Below are positions 52,290 through 61,201 of a stretch of DNA of 64,000 bases, one piece after another. The stretch spans positions 62,001 to 126,000 of the forward strand of contig NZ_WHNQ01000019.1 in NCBI RefSeq assembly GCF_009362785.1, written 5' to 3'. The stretch's first letter is position 1, and each line of letters begins with the position of its first letter. The DNA is from Paraburkholderia atlantica (GTDB taxonomy: Bacteria; Pseudomonadota; Gammaproteobacteria; Burkholderiales; Burkholderiaceae). Both the position numbers and the translations under genes were made by a program. Below the pieces are notes generated by a model. The model saw only the letters and a list, made by a program, of their open reading frames with translations. It was not told the DNA's origin and ran no database searches.

Positions 52290-53933
52290 ATGATCATGAT
52301 CGTGCTTCATCTCGCGGGTGGCGTCGCGCTGCTGACGTGGGGCCTTCATATGGTCGAGTCCGGCCTGATGCGCGCGTTCGGCGCCTCGCTCAAGCGCTTC
52401 ATGGCCAAGAGTCTCGGCAACCGGTTGAACGCGTTCTGCGCCGGGCTCGCAATCACCGGCGCGCTGCAAAGCAGCACGGCGACCGGCATGATCGCGTCGT
52501 CGTTCGCGGCACGCGGCTTGATGCGGCCTGTTACCGGCCTCGCCATCATGCTGGGGGCCAACGTCGGCTCGACGCTGATCGTGCAGGCGTTCTCGCTCGA
52601 TCTGAGCTGGATCTCGCCGGTGTGTCTGCTGGTTGGCATGACGCTCTTCGAGAGGGGCAAAGGCTCGCGCAATCGTGATATCGGCCGCGCGTCGATCGGG
52701 CTCGGCCTGATGTTGCTTGCGCTCACGCTCCTCGTCTCGACCGTGCAGCCCGCCGAGACCGCCCCTGCCCTGCGCACGGTGCTCGGCGCGCTGGCAGGCG
52801 AGCCGGTGCTGAACGCGGCGCTCGCGTGCGTGCTCACGTGGGCCGCGCATTCGAGTATTCCGGTCGTACTGTTCGTGATGTCGCTCGCCAACCTGCATAC
52901 CGTGCCGATGGACACGGCGATCGCGATGGTGCTCGGCGCGAACATCGGCAGCGCGCTCAACCCGTATTTCGAGGCCGCGAAGGGCGCTGACCGCAGCCGC
53001 AGGCGTCTGCCGGCCGGCAACCTCGTGCTGCGAGGCGGTGTGTGCCTGCTGATGCTCGCCGCGTGCTCGCCGCTCGCAACGTTGCTGCAGCAGGTCTACG
53101 GTAGCCCCGCCCGTGCGATCGCCGACTTCCACACGGGCGTGAACGTGGCGATCGCCGTGGCTTTCATGGGGCTGCTCGCGCCTGTCGCGCACCTTCTCGA
53201 ACGGCTGCTGCCGGCGCCGGGCGCCGCTGAAAACGGCGACGCGCCGCGCTACCTCGACGAAGCTGCGCTGCGGGTGCCCTCGCAGGCGCTCGCATGCGCG
53301 ACCCGCGAATTGATCCGGATGGGCGATATCGTCGAAGCGATGCTGTGTGCGAGCGTGCCGGTGCTGATCGCGAATGACCGGCGCGCGGTGCACGAGATCG
53401 CGGCCCGCGACGATGCGGTGGATATGCTGCACGATGCGATCAAAAGCTACGTGACCGAGGTCACGCGCGAGTCGCTCGACGACGAAGACCGGCGCTGGGC
53501 CAATGCGATCATGACCTCCGTGATCAACCTCGAACATATCGGCGATATCGTCGACAAGAATCTGATGGAGCTCGCGCAGAAAAAGATCAAGGCACAGGTG
53601 AGCTTTTCGGCTGAAGGCGCCGAGGACTTGCGCGCGCTGCACCAGTTGGTGATCGACAGTTTTCACCGGGCTCAGGCGCTGCTCGTGTCGGGAAGAACGC
53701 AGACCGCCGAGCAACTGCTCGAGGACAAACAGGCGCTGCGGCGCCTTGAACGCGCCGCGCGGGACGCTCATCTCGACCGCCTGCGCGAGGGCAAGCCCGA
53801 CAGCATCGCGTCGAGCTCATTGCATCTCGACGTGCTGCGCGATCTGGTGCGGATTCAGTCGCACATTTGCGCGCTCGCTTATCCGCTGCTCGAGCGCGAG
53901 GCAGCTAACGATGGCGATGCGCAGGTCGCGTGA
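52290..53933 (+). CDS. Na/Pi cotransporter family protein with PhoU-like domain
   Basis: This is a 547-residue protein. The N-terminal about 300 residues contain the two QSST-type repeats of Na+/phosphate symporters (GALQSSTATGMIASSFAARG, MLGANVGSTLIVQAF; second copy AAHSSIPVVLFVMS, VLGANIGSALNPYF). The C-terminal about 220 residues are helical, like PhoU (LIRMGDIVEAMLCASVP, INLEHIGDIVDKNLMELA). It moves phosphate across the inner membrane, in either direction. It follows the phosphonate operon by 160 bp with a strong ribosome site (AAAGGGAGGTGCCAG), consistent with disposal or sensing of phosphate released by PhnA (inference). Confidence 0.9.
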   Translation: MIMIVLHLAGGVALLTWGLHMVESGLMRAFGASLKRFMAKSLGNRLNAFCAGLAITGALQSSTATGMIASSFAARGLMRPVTGLAIMLGANVGSTLIVQAFSLDLSWISPVCLLVGMTLFERGKGSRNRDIGRASIGLGLMLLALTLLVSTVQPAETAPALRTVLGALAGEPVLNAALACVLTWAAHSSIPVVLFVMSLANLHTVPMDTAIAMVLGANIGSALNPYFEAAKGADRSRRRLPAGNLVLRGGVCLLMLAACSPLATLLQQVYGSPARAIADFHTGVNVAIAVAFMGLLAPVAHLLERLLPAPGAAENGDAPRYLDEAALRVPSQALACATRELIRMGDIVEAMLCASVPVLIANDRRAVHEIAARDDAVDMLHDAIKSYVTEVTRESLDDEDRRWANAIMTSVINLEHIGDIVDKNLMELAQKKIKAQVSFSAEGAEDLRALHQLVIDSFHRAQALLVSGRTQTAEQLLEDKQALRRLERAARDAHLDRLREGKPDSIASSSLHLDVLRDLVRIQSHICALAYPLLEREAANDGDAQVA

Positions 53934-53963
53934 GGCGAAGCACGGCGTTTGCGCTACCAAACT

Positions 53964-54881
53964 TCATTGAGCGACGACGACATTCGCCGCGTCGCGAGCA
54001 TACTGCGTCGGCGGGAGTCCGACATGACGCGTGAACGCGACGCTGAATGCGCTCGCCGAGCTGTAGCCGACACGTTCCGCGACCGCCGCGATGCTGACTT
54101 CGTTCTGGCGCAGCAGGTTCTTGGCGATAGCCATGCGCCACGACAACAAATACTCCATCGGTGCGACGCCAACCGCGCGGCTGAATCGATCGAAGAATGA
54201 GGACCGTGAAAGCGCGGCGGCTTTTGCGAGTTGTGCGATCGTCCAGGGCTGGTGCGGGCTTTCGTGCATATGACGGATGGCGAGCGCGAGACGGGGATCG
54301 GCAAGGCCACGGACCAGTCCGGGCGATGCCCCGGTTCCCGTGGCTCGCAACGCTTCGATGAAGAGCACCTCGAGCAGTCGCGCCAGCACGACCTCGCGCG
54401 CCGGCCGCTGCGCGCGCGACTCTTCCCTCACGAGCTTGACGAGTGTCGCAAGCCTGCGTTCACCGCGCACGTGCACGAGCTTGGGCAACAGCGACACAAG
54501 CAAGGCCGCATCCGGCGACCCGAACGCGCACAGGCCAGCAAGCCATTGCGCTTGTGGCGCGAGCGCTGCATCGCCGAAACGAAAACTGCCGTCGGGCAGC
54601 GCCGTGGGCGCGTTATTGGAGACGTCGTCATCGTCGGGCGGATCGATGCTCGTCATCGTGAAACTGAAAACTTCGGGCACGAGCACGAAATCATCGGCCT
54701 GAAGAATCAGCGGCTCGCAACCATTGACGGATAGTCGCAGCGATCCTTCGAGCACCACGCAATAGAACGGCTGGCCCACTTCCGTGCGGCTCGCGCGCCA
54801 GCGCCCGGCGCCGCTGAGCACTTTCGAAAACGTGGGAGTCGGCTTGAGCAGTGTGACGATTTCGGCGAGCGGGTCGATCAT
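53964..54881 (-). CDS. AraC family regulator with cupin_6 domain
   Basis: This 305-residue regulator has an N-terminal cupin_6 sensor (about 5-200, VVLEGSLRLSVNG, ILQADDFVLVPEVF, QWLAGLCAFGSPDAAL). The C-terminal two-HTH AraC DNA-binding domain contains LARAAALSRSSFFDRFSRAVGVAPMEYLLSWRM-type sequence (exactly LAKAAALSRSSF) and VGYSSASAFSVAFTRHVG. Such proteins usually control a divergent oxidoreductase gene, and here the SDR gene at 54981 starts 100 bp away on the other strand. The ligand is unknown. Confidence 0.92.
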   Translation of the reverse strand: MIDPLAEIVTLLKPTPTFSKVLSGAGRWRASRTEVGQPFYCVVLEGSLRLSVNGCEPLILQADDFVLVPEVFSFTMTSIDPPDDDDVSNNAPTALPDGSFRFGDAALAPQAQWLAGLCAFGSPDAALLVSLLPKLVHVRGERRLATLVKLVREESRAQRPAREVVLARLLEVLFIEALRATGTGASPGLVRGLADPRLALAIRHMHESPHQPWTIAQLAKAAALSRSSFFDRFSRAVGVAPMEYLLSWRMAIAKNLLRQNEVSIAAVAERVGYSSASAFSVAFTRHVGLPPTQYARDAANVVVAQ

Positions 54882-54980
54882 GATCGGACGATTTCGAATG
54901 AAACCTGGACGCTCGATTGTAGCGAGTCCTGGCGGTCAGGACTTATTGTGTCGGGACTGTCATCAACCACAGGATTCGAC

Positions 54981-55730
54981 ATGAAGACCGTCTTGATTAC
55001 CGGTTGCTCGTCCGGCTTTGGCCTCGAAATCGCGCGTTATTTTCTGGATCGCGACTGGCGCGTGATCGCGACGATGCGCACGCCACGCGAAGACGTGTTG
55101 CCGCGCTCCGATCGTCTTTCGATTCTCGCCCTCGATGTGAAGGACCCGCAAAGCATTCGCGCGGTCATCGATGCAGCAGGCCGGATCGACGTGCTCGTCA
55201 ACAATGCGGGTATCGGCTTTCTGAACGCGCTCGAAGGAACGCCGATGGACACCGTGCGAGATATCTTCGAGACCAATACGCTCGGCACCATCGCGATGGC
55301 GCAGGCCGTGTTGCCGCAGTTCCGCGAGCGCCGCGAAGGCGTGATCATCAATGTGACGTCGACCGTCACGTGCAGACCGCTGCATCTGCTGTCGGTCTAC
55401 ACCGCGAGCAAGTCCGCGGTCAACGCGTTCAGCGAATCGCTCGCGCTCGAACTGGAGCAGTTCAATGTGCGCGTGCGTGTCGTGCTGCCGGGGCGCGCGC
55501 CTTCCACCCGCTTCGGCGAAAACGCGCGGGCTCGCATGAAAGACGGATTTCCCGAGCCGTACGACCCGCTCGCGCAGCAGATTTTCGCGAAGTGGGAAAA
55601 AGAAACGGCCGTCACGCATGCATCGGATGTCGCCGAAGCGGTTTGGCTCGCTGCGACCGATTCATCGAGCCCGTTCAACATCCCCGCCGGCGAGGACGCT
55701 GTCGAGTGGTACCACGCGCGCGCCAGATAG
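54981..55730 (+). CDS. Short-chain dehydrogenase/reductase (classical SDR)
   Basis: This 249-residue enzyme has the cofactor motif TGCSSGFG at the N-terminus, NNAG at about 80, a catalytic Ser in NVTSTVTC and YTASK at about 150. The motif variant in the first turn is that of classical SDRs. A start at 54981 (MKTVLITG) is chosen over 54948. It is divergent from the AraC gene, its probable regulator. The substrate is unknown. Confidence 0.92.
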   Translation: MKTVLITGCSSGFGLEIARYFLDRDWRVIATMRTPREDVLPRSDRLSILALDVKDPQSIRAVIDAAGRIDVLVNNAGIGFLNALEGTPMDTVRDIFETNTLGTIAMAQAVLPQFRERREGVIINVTSTVTCRPLHLLSVYTASKSAVNAFSESLALELEQFNVRVRVVLPGRAPSTRFGENARARMKDGFPEPYDPLAQQIFAKWEKETAVTHASDVAEAVWLAATDSSSPFNIPAGEDAVEWYHARAR

Positions 55731-55757
55731 CCCGCCGGGCAAACATCGTCGCGGTCT

Positions 55758-56084
55758 TCACCTCGCGGCATTTAGCAGACCCATCAGTTCATCCGGCGAG
55801 ATGCTGTCGTTGTCGATCGCATCGACAACGACCTTCTGGTCCGGATTGGACTGCTGATCGCCAGTGACGGCGTGGATGCGAAACGGCACGGCGAGGATCA
55901 TGACCTCCGTGCTGGGCGCAGCTTGCAAACTCATGGCCGTAACCTGCGCACCGAGTTGCTTTGCCATTGACTCGATCGACTCAGGGCTATGCGCGTTGAC
56001 AACACCAATAACCATGCCACTGCCGGCGAGCTCGCGGCCAAGCGCCGCTGCGAGTTTTCCGGGGTCGATAGTTGAATACGTCAT
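55758..56084 (-). CDS. Truncated NADPH-dependent F420 reductase-like Rossmann protein
   Basis: This is a 108-residue protein. VVNAHSPESIESMAKQLGAQVTAMS, then EVMILAVPFRIH and KVVVDAIDN, align with the cofactor-binding half of NADPH-dependent F420 reductase-type proteins, which have SRGPESL and LAVP. The glycine-rich loop expected before it is replaced by TIDPGKLAAALGRELAGSG, and the second half of a normal 200-residue family member is missing. The ribosome site GGAAGGAATGCACC is good, so it is probably translated. It may be a decayed remnant or a small dimerising protein; binding of NADPH is doubtful. Confidence 0.6.
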   Translation of the reverse strand: MTYSTIDPGKLAAALGRELAGSGMVIGVVNAHSPESIESMAKQLGAQVTAMSLQAAPSTEVMILAVPFRIHAVTGDQQSNPDQKVVVDAIDNDSISPDELMGLLNAAR

Positions 56085-56127
56085 GGTGCATTCCTTCCGA
56101 TGCCGGACTCAAATCCGCGCGTGACCC

Positions 56128-56868
56128 TCAAACCTGGCCTATGCCACCGTCGTTCATCAAATCCGCCCCCGTCATATAGGAACTCTGTTCGGAGGCGAGA
56201 AAGAGCGCCGCGTTGGCCATCTCGTCGGCCCGGGCGAGTCGGCCGATCGGGACCATGCTCTTGTACATGCTCACCAGATCCTCGCGTGTCGCCGACTGGG
56301 AGTCGAGTATTGGGGTGTCGGTGACACCGGGGCTAAGCATGTTGACGCGAATGCCGCGATCCTTGAATTCGGCGGCCCAGGTGCGGGCATAGGAACGCAA
56401 CGCGGCCTTGGTCGCCGCGTAGGCGGTGTGCCCTGGGATGCCCATCACGTGCATCGCCGAAGACACCAGGATGATCGACCCGCCACCCGTCATCATCGGC
56501 AGCAGCTTCTGGACCAGAAATACCGGGCCGCGCGCCATCAGGTTGAATGCCTTGTCGAAATGCTCGGGCGTGATGGTGTCGATCGAAGCCTGCTCGGTAA
56601 AGCCCGCGTTCGACACGATGATGTCGACGACACCTTTTTCGTCCCTGACTGCGGCAGCGACATGATCGAGGTCATCGAGATTCGCGGCGTCCGCCTTAAT
56701 AGCGGTAACGTTGCGTCCGATCAGTTTGACGGCCTCGTCGAGCGAGCCTTGGCGACGGCCGAAGATAAAGACGTGGGCGCCTTCAGCGACGAATCGCTGG
56801 GCGATCGCCAAGCCGATACCCGTCGTTCCGCCGCTAATGACAGCGGTCTTGCCTGCGAGAGCATTCAT
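56128..56868 (-). CDS. Short-chain dehydrogenase/reductase, LysR-linked
   Basis: This 246-residue classical SDR has SGGTTGIGLA, DIIVSNAGFTEQ, ILVSSAMHVMG with the catalytic Ser, YAATK with the Tyr/Lys and NMLSPGVTDTPI. The start at 56868 is selected because earlier in-frame codons run into the promoter. It is divergent from the LysR gene at 56990. It probably reduces or oxidises a small alcohol or ketone; the substrate is unknown. Confidence 0.93.
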   Translation of the reverse strand: MNALAGKTAVISGGTTGIGLAIAQRFVAEGAHVFIFGRRQGSLDEAVKLIGRNVTAIKADAANLDDLDHVAAAVRDEKGVVDIIVSNAGFTEQASIDTITPEHFDKAFNLMARGPVFLVQKLLPMMTGGGSIILVSSAMHVMGIPGHTAYAATKAALRSYARTWAAEFKDRGIRVNMLSPGVTDTPILDSQSATREDLVSMYKSMVPIGRLARADEMANAALFLASEQSSYMTGADLMNDGGIGQV

Positions 56869-56925
56869 TGAAACTTCCGTCGGTTGTTGAATGGAAGTCA
56901 CATCGTAATTGCGGCCCCCACGAAT

Positions 56926-56971
56926 GATAATCGGCGGATTTATCATAAGATCCATTCACCGAGAGAATAGG
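56926..56971. promoter_or_regulatory. LysR-type divergent control region, copy A
   Basis: The 46 bp contain GATAA-N9-TTATC, an inverted repeat, and then CATAAG and GAGAATAG. A near copy (33 of 46 positions identical by eye) lies at 60819-60864 upstream of the second Old Yellow Enzyme gene. The LysR regulator encoded 19 bp downstream is the likely binder. Confidence 0.6.
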
Positions 56972-56989
56972 TCCCACGAGAGAAATGCA

Positions 56990-57880
56990 ATGGATCGGTT
57001 TCACGAATTGAATGCCTTCTTCGCGGTTGTCGAAGCGGGCGGCTTTTCCGCCGCGGCGCGCAGAACCGGCGAGTCACAGTCCGCCATCAGCAAGTCGATC
57101 GGCGCGCTGGAAAAGCGCCTCGGCGTACTGCTGTTCAACCGAAGCACACGCCGCGTGACTTTGACGGATCAGGGGCAGAGATACTACGAGCGGACCAAGC
57201 CGTTGCTGGACGAGATCGAGGTGGCCGACAGCGAACTGACCAGCAGTACGCTGGATGTCTCGGGCCTCGTGCGGATCGCCTCCGCTTCTACGTTCGGCCG
57301 CCTGCACGTTCTTCCGCTGATTCCCGAACTGCTGTCGCGCCATCCCGGTCTTCGGGTCGATCTTGTGTTGTCGGATTTCGTGCGCGATATGGTGGAGGAT
57401 CGAATCGATCTCGCGATTCGAGTGGGCTCCATCAACGATCCGGATTCGGTCGTGAAGCGAATTGCCAGCACTCCGCTGGTCTGCGTCGGATCGCGTCGCT
57501 ATTTCGAGCAATACGGTGTACCGAAGGAACCTGCGGAACTCGCCAATCACAATTGCCTGCTCTACGGTGGTCTGCTGGAGTCGGCGAACTGGCCGTTTCA
57601 TGGGCCAAGTGGCCGGTTCAGCGTACCGGTGCGAGGCAACCTGTCGTCGAATAGCGTCGAGACGATCCGCTCGGCCGTGCTCGCGGGCGTGGGAATCGGC
57701 CTCTTCGCGAAGCTCTCGCTTGCCGACGAACTCAAGCATCCGGACATCGTGACCGTGCTGGACGATTTCATTCGGGACGCCCGTGATGTGAGCGTCATCT
57801 GGCCGCGGCGGCGTTTCGTGCCTGCGCGCGTGCGCCGGGTCACTGACTTTTTTGCGGCCGCGCTGCCGCAGCGCTTGTAG
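56990..57880 (+). CDS. LysR family regulator, divergent from SDR
   Basis: This 296-residue regulator has the winged helix GGFSAAARRTGESQSAISKSIGALEKRLGVLLFNRSTRRVTL and the effector domain from about 88 (VRIASASTFGRLHVLPLIPELLSRHP). The start at 56990 (MDRFHELNAFFAVV) follows GAGAGAAATGCA. It probably represses or activates the SDR gene, and perhaps also the Old Yellow Enzyme gene with the copied control region. The effector is unknown. Confidence 0.92.
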   Translation: MDRFHELNAFFAVVEAGGFSAAARRTGESQSAISKSIGALEKRLGVLLFNRSTRRVTLTDQGQRYYERTKPLLDEIEVADSELTSSTLDVSGLVRIASASTFGRLHVLPLIPELLSRHPGLRVDLVLSDFVRDMVEDRIDLAIRVGSINDPDSVVKRIASTPLVCVGSRRYFEQYGVPKEPAELANHNCLLYGGLLESANWPFHGPSGRFSVPVRGNLSSNSVETIRSAVLAGVGIGLFAKLSLADELKHPDIVTVLDDFIRDARDVSVIWPRRRFVPARVRRVTDFFAAALPQRL

Positions 57881-57913
57881 GAACGCTCCGGAGCGCACTT
57901 CAAACGCTATACG

Positions 57914-58804
57914 TCACGCAATGTTCGCTAGCGGCGCGCGGCGCGTGCCTGCGTCGCTCGACATCGACTCGCGCACGTGCCGCGCGAATTCCCGTGCCGC
58001 TGGCTGAACCGTCGCGGGCAAGCGCAGACAAATCGCGAACGGAGGCAGTGCTGGCAAGCCGCTTACGCGAGGTGCGAGCGTCTCAAGATCGGCCGGCACC
58101 GTGGAGGCGAGCCAGCTCGTGACCGCGAGGCCCGCGCGCACCGTGGCGGCGGTCGCCTCGATGTTTCCGCTCTCGAACACCGTGCGCCACGCAATGCCCT
58201 CGTCCGCGAGCGCGCCGAGCACCACCGGACGGAAAGCGCAACGCTCGTCTACCATCGACAGCGGCAACGGCCGCTTCTGCCACGCCTCACTGCCGCGCCC
58301 CTTGACCCACACCAAAGGCTCGATGCAGACCACTTCGCCTTCGGCTTCACTGGCGACATATTCGACCAAAGAAACGTCCAAGCGACCACTCTTCACCGCT
58401 TCGCTCAGTTCCGACGACGCCGCGCACGTCAACGTAATTTCGACGTGCGGATGCGCGTCGGCGAATGCCTTCATCGCGGGCGCAAGCCGCGTCACGAGAT
58501 CGTAAGGCACGCCCACCCGCAAGGCGCCGCGCAACGGCTGGGCGGTCATGTCGGCCCAGATTTCATCGTTCAACCGAAGCAGCTTGCGCGCCTTCACGAG
58601 AAACTGCTCGCCCTGGCGCGACAGTTCCAGCCGGCGCGTCTTGCGAACGAACAGCAGGCAATCCAGCACTTCTTCGAGGCGCTTCACCTGCTGGCTCACC
58701 GCGCCTTGCGTCATGTGCAGCAGATTCGCAGCGACCGTCATGCTGCCGCTATCGGCGACGGCAACGAAGGTGCGGATCAGATCGAGGTCGAGGTTTCGGC
58801 TCAT
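57914..58804 (-). CDS. LysR family regulator, divergent from LysE transporter
   Basis: This 296-residue protein has GSMTVAANLLHMTQGAVSQQVKRLEEVLDCLLFVR in the HTH and an effector domain starting LRGALRVGVPYDLVTRLAPAMKAFA. It is divergent from the LysE gene 101 bp away, the common ArgP/LysG type pairing, so it likely controls export. The stretch between them is AT-rich and holds the promoters. Confidence 0.92.
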   Translation of the reverse strand: MSRNLDLDLIRTFVAVADSGSMTVAANLLHMTQGAVSQQVKRLEEVLDCLLFVRKTRRLELSRQGEQFLVKARKLLRLNDEIWADMTAQPLRGALRVGVPYDLVTRLAPAMKAFADAHPHVEITLTCAASSELSEAVKSGRLDVSLVEYVASEAEGEVVCIEPLVWVKGRGSEAWQKRPLPLSMVDERCAFRPVVLGALADEGIAWRTVFESGNIEATAATVRAGLAVTSWLASTVPADLETLAPRVSGLPALPPFAICLRLPATVQPAAREFARHVRESMSSDAGTRRAPLANIA

Positions 58805-58905
58805 CTATGCATTATGTCTCGTAATGTGCCGCATCAATATTATTAGCTTTTACGATGCTTTGACGATCCGTACAGTGCAAATTCTTTCACTTCGAATCTG
58901 CACCG

Positions 58906-59496
58906 ATGACCTCGATACTGCCGCTTCTGCTCTTCGTCGCCGTCGCAACCGCGACGCCCGGTGGCGCGACCACGCTCGCCACCGCCTCGGGCGCACGCTT
59001 CGGCTTCGTACGCTCGATACCGCTGATGCTCGGCATCGCTCTGGGCCTCGCGTTGCTCGCTGCGCTCGCCGCGCTCGGCCTGGGCGGTCTGCTTCTCGCG
59101 CTGCCGTCGCTGCAAACGGCAGTGAAAGCGCTCGGCTCCGCGTATCTGCTATGGCTCGCGTGGCGCATTGCGCGCAGCGGGCCGCCAAACGCGGGCAACA
59201 GCCCCGCGCATCCGGTTACGCTCGTCAACGGTTTCCTGCTGCTCTGGCTCAATCCGAAAGGCTGGGCGATGACGGTTGGCGCGGCGGCGTCGTTCGCGCT
59301 GCTCGCAAACAACCCGAACCGCCTCGCGATGCTGCTCGGTGCAGCGTTCGGGGTGGCAGCGTGCGCTTCGCTCGCGTTGTGGTGCGCGCTCGGCGTGCTA
59401 CTCGGGCGGCTCTTTCGGACCCCGAGCCACTGGCGCGTTCTCAATCTCGCGATGGGCGTGCTGCTCGCCGCATCCGTCATTCCGACCTGGAGATAA
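58906..59496 (+). CDS. LysE family exporter
   Basis: This 196-residue inner-membrane protein has six helices. It has the LysE/RhtB hallmarks TPGGATTLATASGARFGFVRS in the first loop, LKALGSAYLLWLAWRI-type helix (exactly VKALGSAYLLWLAW) and LLLWLNPKGWAMT. Members export amino acids or related metabolites. Its likely regulator is the divergent LysR. The exact substrate is unknown. Confidence 0.9.
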   Translation: MTSILPLLLFVAVATATPGGATTLATASGARFGFVRSIPLMLGIALGLALLAALAALGLGGLLLALPSLQTAVKALGSAYLLWLAWRIARSGPPNAGNSPAHPVTLVNGFLLLWLNPKGWAMTVGAAASFALLANNPNRLAMLLGAAFGVAACASLALWCALGVLLGRLFRTPSHWRVLNLAMGVLLAASVIPTWR

Positions 59497-59561
59497 GCTC
59501 GAAGCCGCGTTCGTCGATGTGTCGAATCACTGGTCACTGCCCCCTTGCCGACGAGACCGAT

Positions 59562-60662
59562 TCAAACGAACACCTTTCGCAGCCGACTCGGCTGAGAGCG
59601 AAGGTACTGGTTCGGCGCCCTGACTTGAGTCCCAAAGTGAGCGGCAGCGTGCCAGGGCCAGCGAGGGTTAAAGAGCACGGCCCGAGCAAGCGCGATCAGA
59701 TCGGCGTCTCCGGTGCTGAGAATGGATTCGGCTTGTTCGAAGTCTGTGATCAGGCCGACGGCGACGACAGGGAGCGTCGTCGCCTGCTTCACTGCCCGCG
59801 CGAAGGGAACCTGGTAGCCAGGCCCGATCGGAATGTGCGCGGCTGGGTTCGAACCGCCACTTGAGACATTGATTGCGGCACAGCCTCTCTCCTCCAACGC
59901 GTGGACAAAAGCAATCGCGTCCTGCACGGACCACCCGCCGTCCACCCAGTCGGTAGCGGATACCCGCATCGTCACGGGGCGATCATGCGAAAACGCTTCT
60001 CGCACGGCTTCGAAAACTTCAAGTGGAAAACGCATCCGGTTTTCCAATGAACCGCCGTATTCGTCGTCCCTGTGATTTGACAGAGGCGAGAGGAATTGAT
60101 GGAGCAGATAGCCGTGTCCACCAAGGACCTGAATGAAATTCAACCCCAACCGGGAGGCGCGCTGCGCTGCGGCCGAGAACGCGTCGCGAATGGCGGCCAG
60201 GCCATCGCGGTCCAAGGCGGCGGGTGGTGTCTCACCGGCGGCAAAAGCGACGGAGGATGGGCCGTAGGTGTGCCAACCATTCGCGTGATCATAGGGAATC
60301 TGTGCGCCGCCGTCCCACAGTTTCTGCCGAGACCCTTTTCGGCCAGCATGGTTGAGCTGAATTCCAATCGGCGTGTCAGACCACCGCCGAACGCCTTGAA
60401 GCACTCGTGCCATAGAGGCTTCGCAGTCGTCAGAATAGAGCCCGACGTCGCCATAGCTGGTGCGTCCGTCGGGGGTGACCGCCGTCCCCTCGATCGTGAG
60501 TGCCGCCGCACCTGAAAGCGCCAGTTGGCCGAGGTGAATCAGGTGCCAATCGTTCATCCGGCCGTCTTCGGCGGAGTACTGGGCCATCGGGGCGATCACG
60601 ATCCGGTTGGCTAATTTCAGGTTGCCGACTCGGATCGGCATGAATAGCGTTGGCTGACTCAT
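59562..60662 (-). CDS. NADH:flavin oxidoreductase (YqjM-type OYE) with altered active site
   Basis: This 366-residue TIM-barrel FMN enzyme starts MSQPTLFMPIRVGNLKLANR and has VIAPMAQYSAEDGRMNDWHLIHLGQLALSGAAL-type features, GIQLNHAGRKGS and LSPLSNHRDDEYGGSLENRMRF. The usual substrate-binding pair in EIHAAHGYL is replaced by VLGGHGYL, so the first His is Leu while the second is kept. Activity or substrate range should differ from classical members. The start at 60662 excludes 9 upstream codons. A control region like that of the SDR/LysR pair lies 157 bp upstream, but no LysR gene remains beside it. Confidence 0.88.
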   Translation of the reverse strand: MSQPTLFMPIRVGNLKLANRIVIAPMAQYSAEDGRMNDWHLIHLGQLALSGAAALTIEGTAVTPDGRTSYGDVGLYSDDCEASMARVLQGVRRWSDTPIGIQLNHAGRKGSRQKLWDGGAQIPYDHANGWHTYGPSSVAFAAGETPPAALDRDGLAAIRDAFSAAAQRASRLGLNFIQVLGGHGYLLHQFLSPLSNHRDDEYGGSLENRMRFPLEVFEAVREAFSHDRPVTMRVSATDWVDGGWSVQDAIAFVHALEERGCAAINVSSGGSNPAAHIPIGPGYQVPFARAVKQATTLPVVAVGLITDFEQAESILSTGDADLIALARAVLFNPRWPWHAAAHFGTQVRAPNQYLRSQPSRLRKVFV

Positions 60663-60818
60663 ATCGACTCCTTGACTCAACGCCACCACAAACCAGGCTG
60701 ACTCCGCGAATCTCGATGACCTCGACTAATGACGGCGATTTTCCCTGCGAGAGTGGACATGAAGATCTTCTGTCTGGTGATGGATGACAGCTAGATCGTA
60801 GTTGCAAGATAGGGGAGT

Positions 60819-60864
60819 GATAATTCGCAGATTCTTCATAAGGCCAATTCCTGACGAGAATAGA
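60819..60864. promoter_or_regulatory. LysR-type control region, copy B
   Basis: This 46-bp block resembles 56926-56971: GATAATTCGCAGATTCTTCA, then CATAAGG and GAGAATAG at the same spacing. It lies upstream of the second Old Yellow Enzyme gene on the minus strand. On the plus strand no regulator gene follows, unlike copy A. Confidence 0.55.
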
Positions 60865-60915
60865 TGGGAGCCCCGGGACGATCGGTGAATTGGCCGTTCT
60901 ATGAACCGAAGCGTG

Positions 60916-61113
60916 TCAGTTGTAGCCAAGAACAGCGGCAGACGACACGTCGGGCCTCTCAGGCACATTCGAGGCGATCGTCGATACCGTCGATGCAAGA
61001 AACGTTCGGTACACGGAGCTAGATCGATTTTCGGAACCGTCCTTGCCGTTTCGAGCGCGCGTGGCACCACTGCTCGAGTCGACGCTGAAAGGCGATAGGT
61101 CTAAGCTGTTCAT
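60916..61113 (-). CDS. Possible small hypothetical protein
   Basis: This is a 65-codon frame whose ATG has a strong ribosome site (GGAGAGAACACC). The predicted product is Ser-rich and polar, with no recognised domain. It lies in the otherwise empty 540 bp between the NDH-2 gene and the Old Yellow Enzyme gene. It could be a real short protein or a chance frame. Confidence 0.3.
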   Translation of the reverse strand: MNSLDLSPFSVDSSSGATRARNGKDGSENRSSSVYRTFLASTVSTIASNVPERPDVSSAAVLGYN

Positions 61114-61201
61114 GGTGTTCTCTCCGTCTTGCTGGTGTTTGGAATCGGTTGATTTATTTGTGACGGCCAGACCCTTCTGGCCATTTACAACGAACTATTG
61201 C

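Noticed and set aside
52146..53771. 541-codon frame opposite the Na/Pi transporter
   Set aside because: Arg/His/Glu-rich antisense frame; the sense frame carries QSST transporter motifs.
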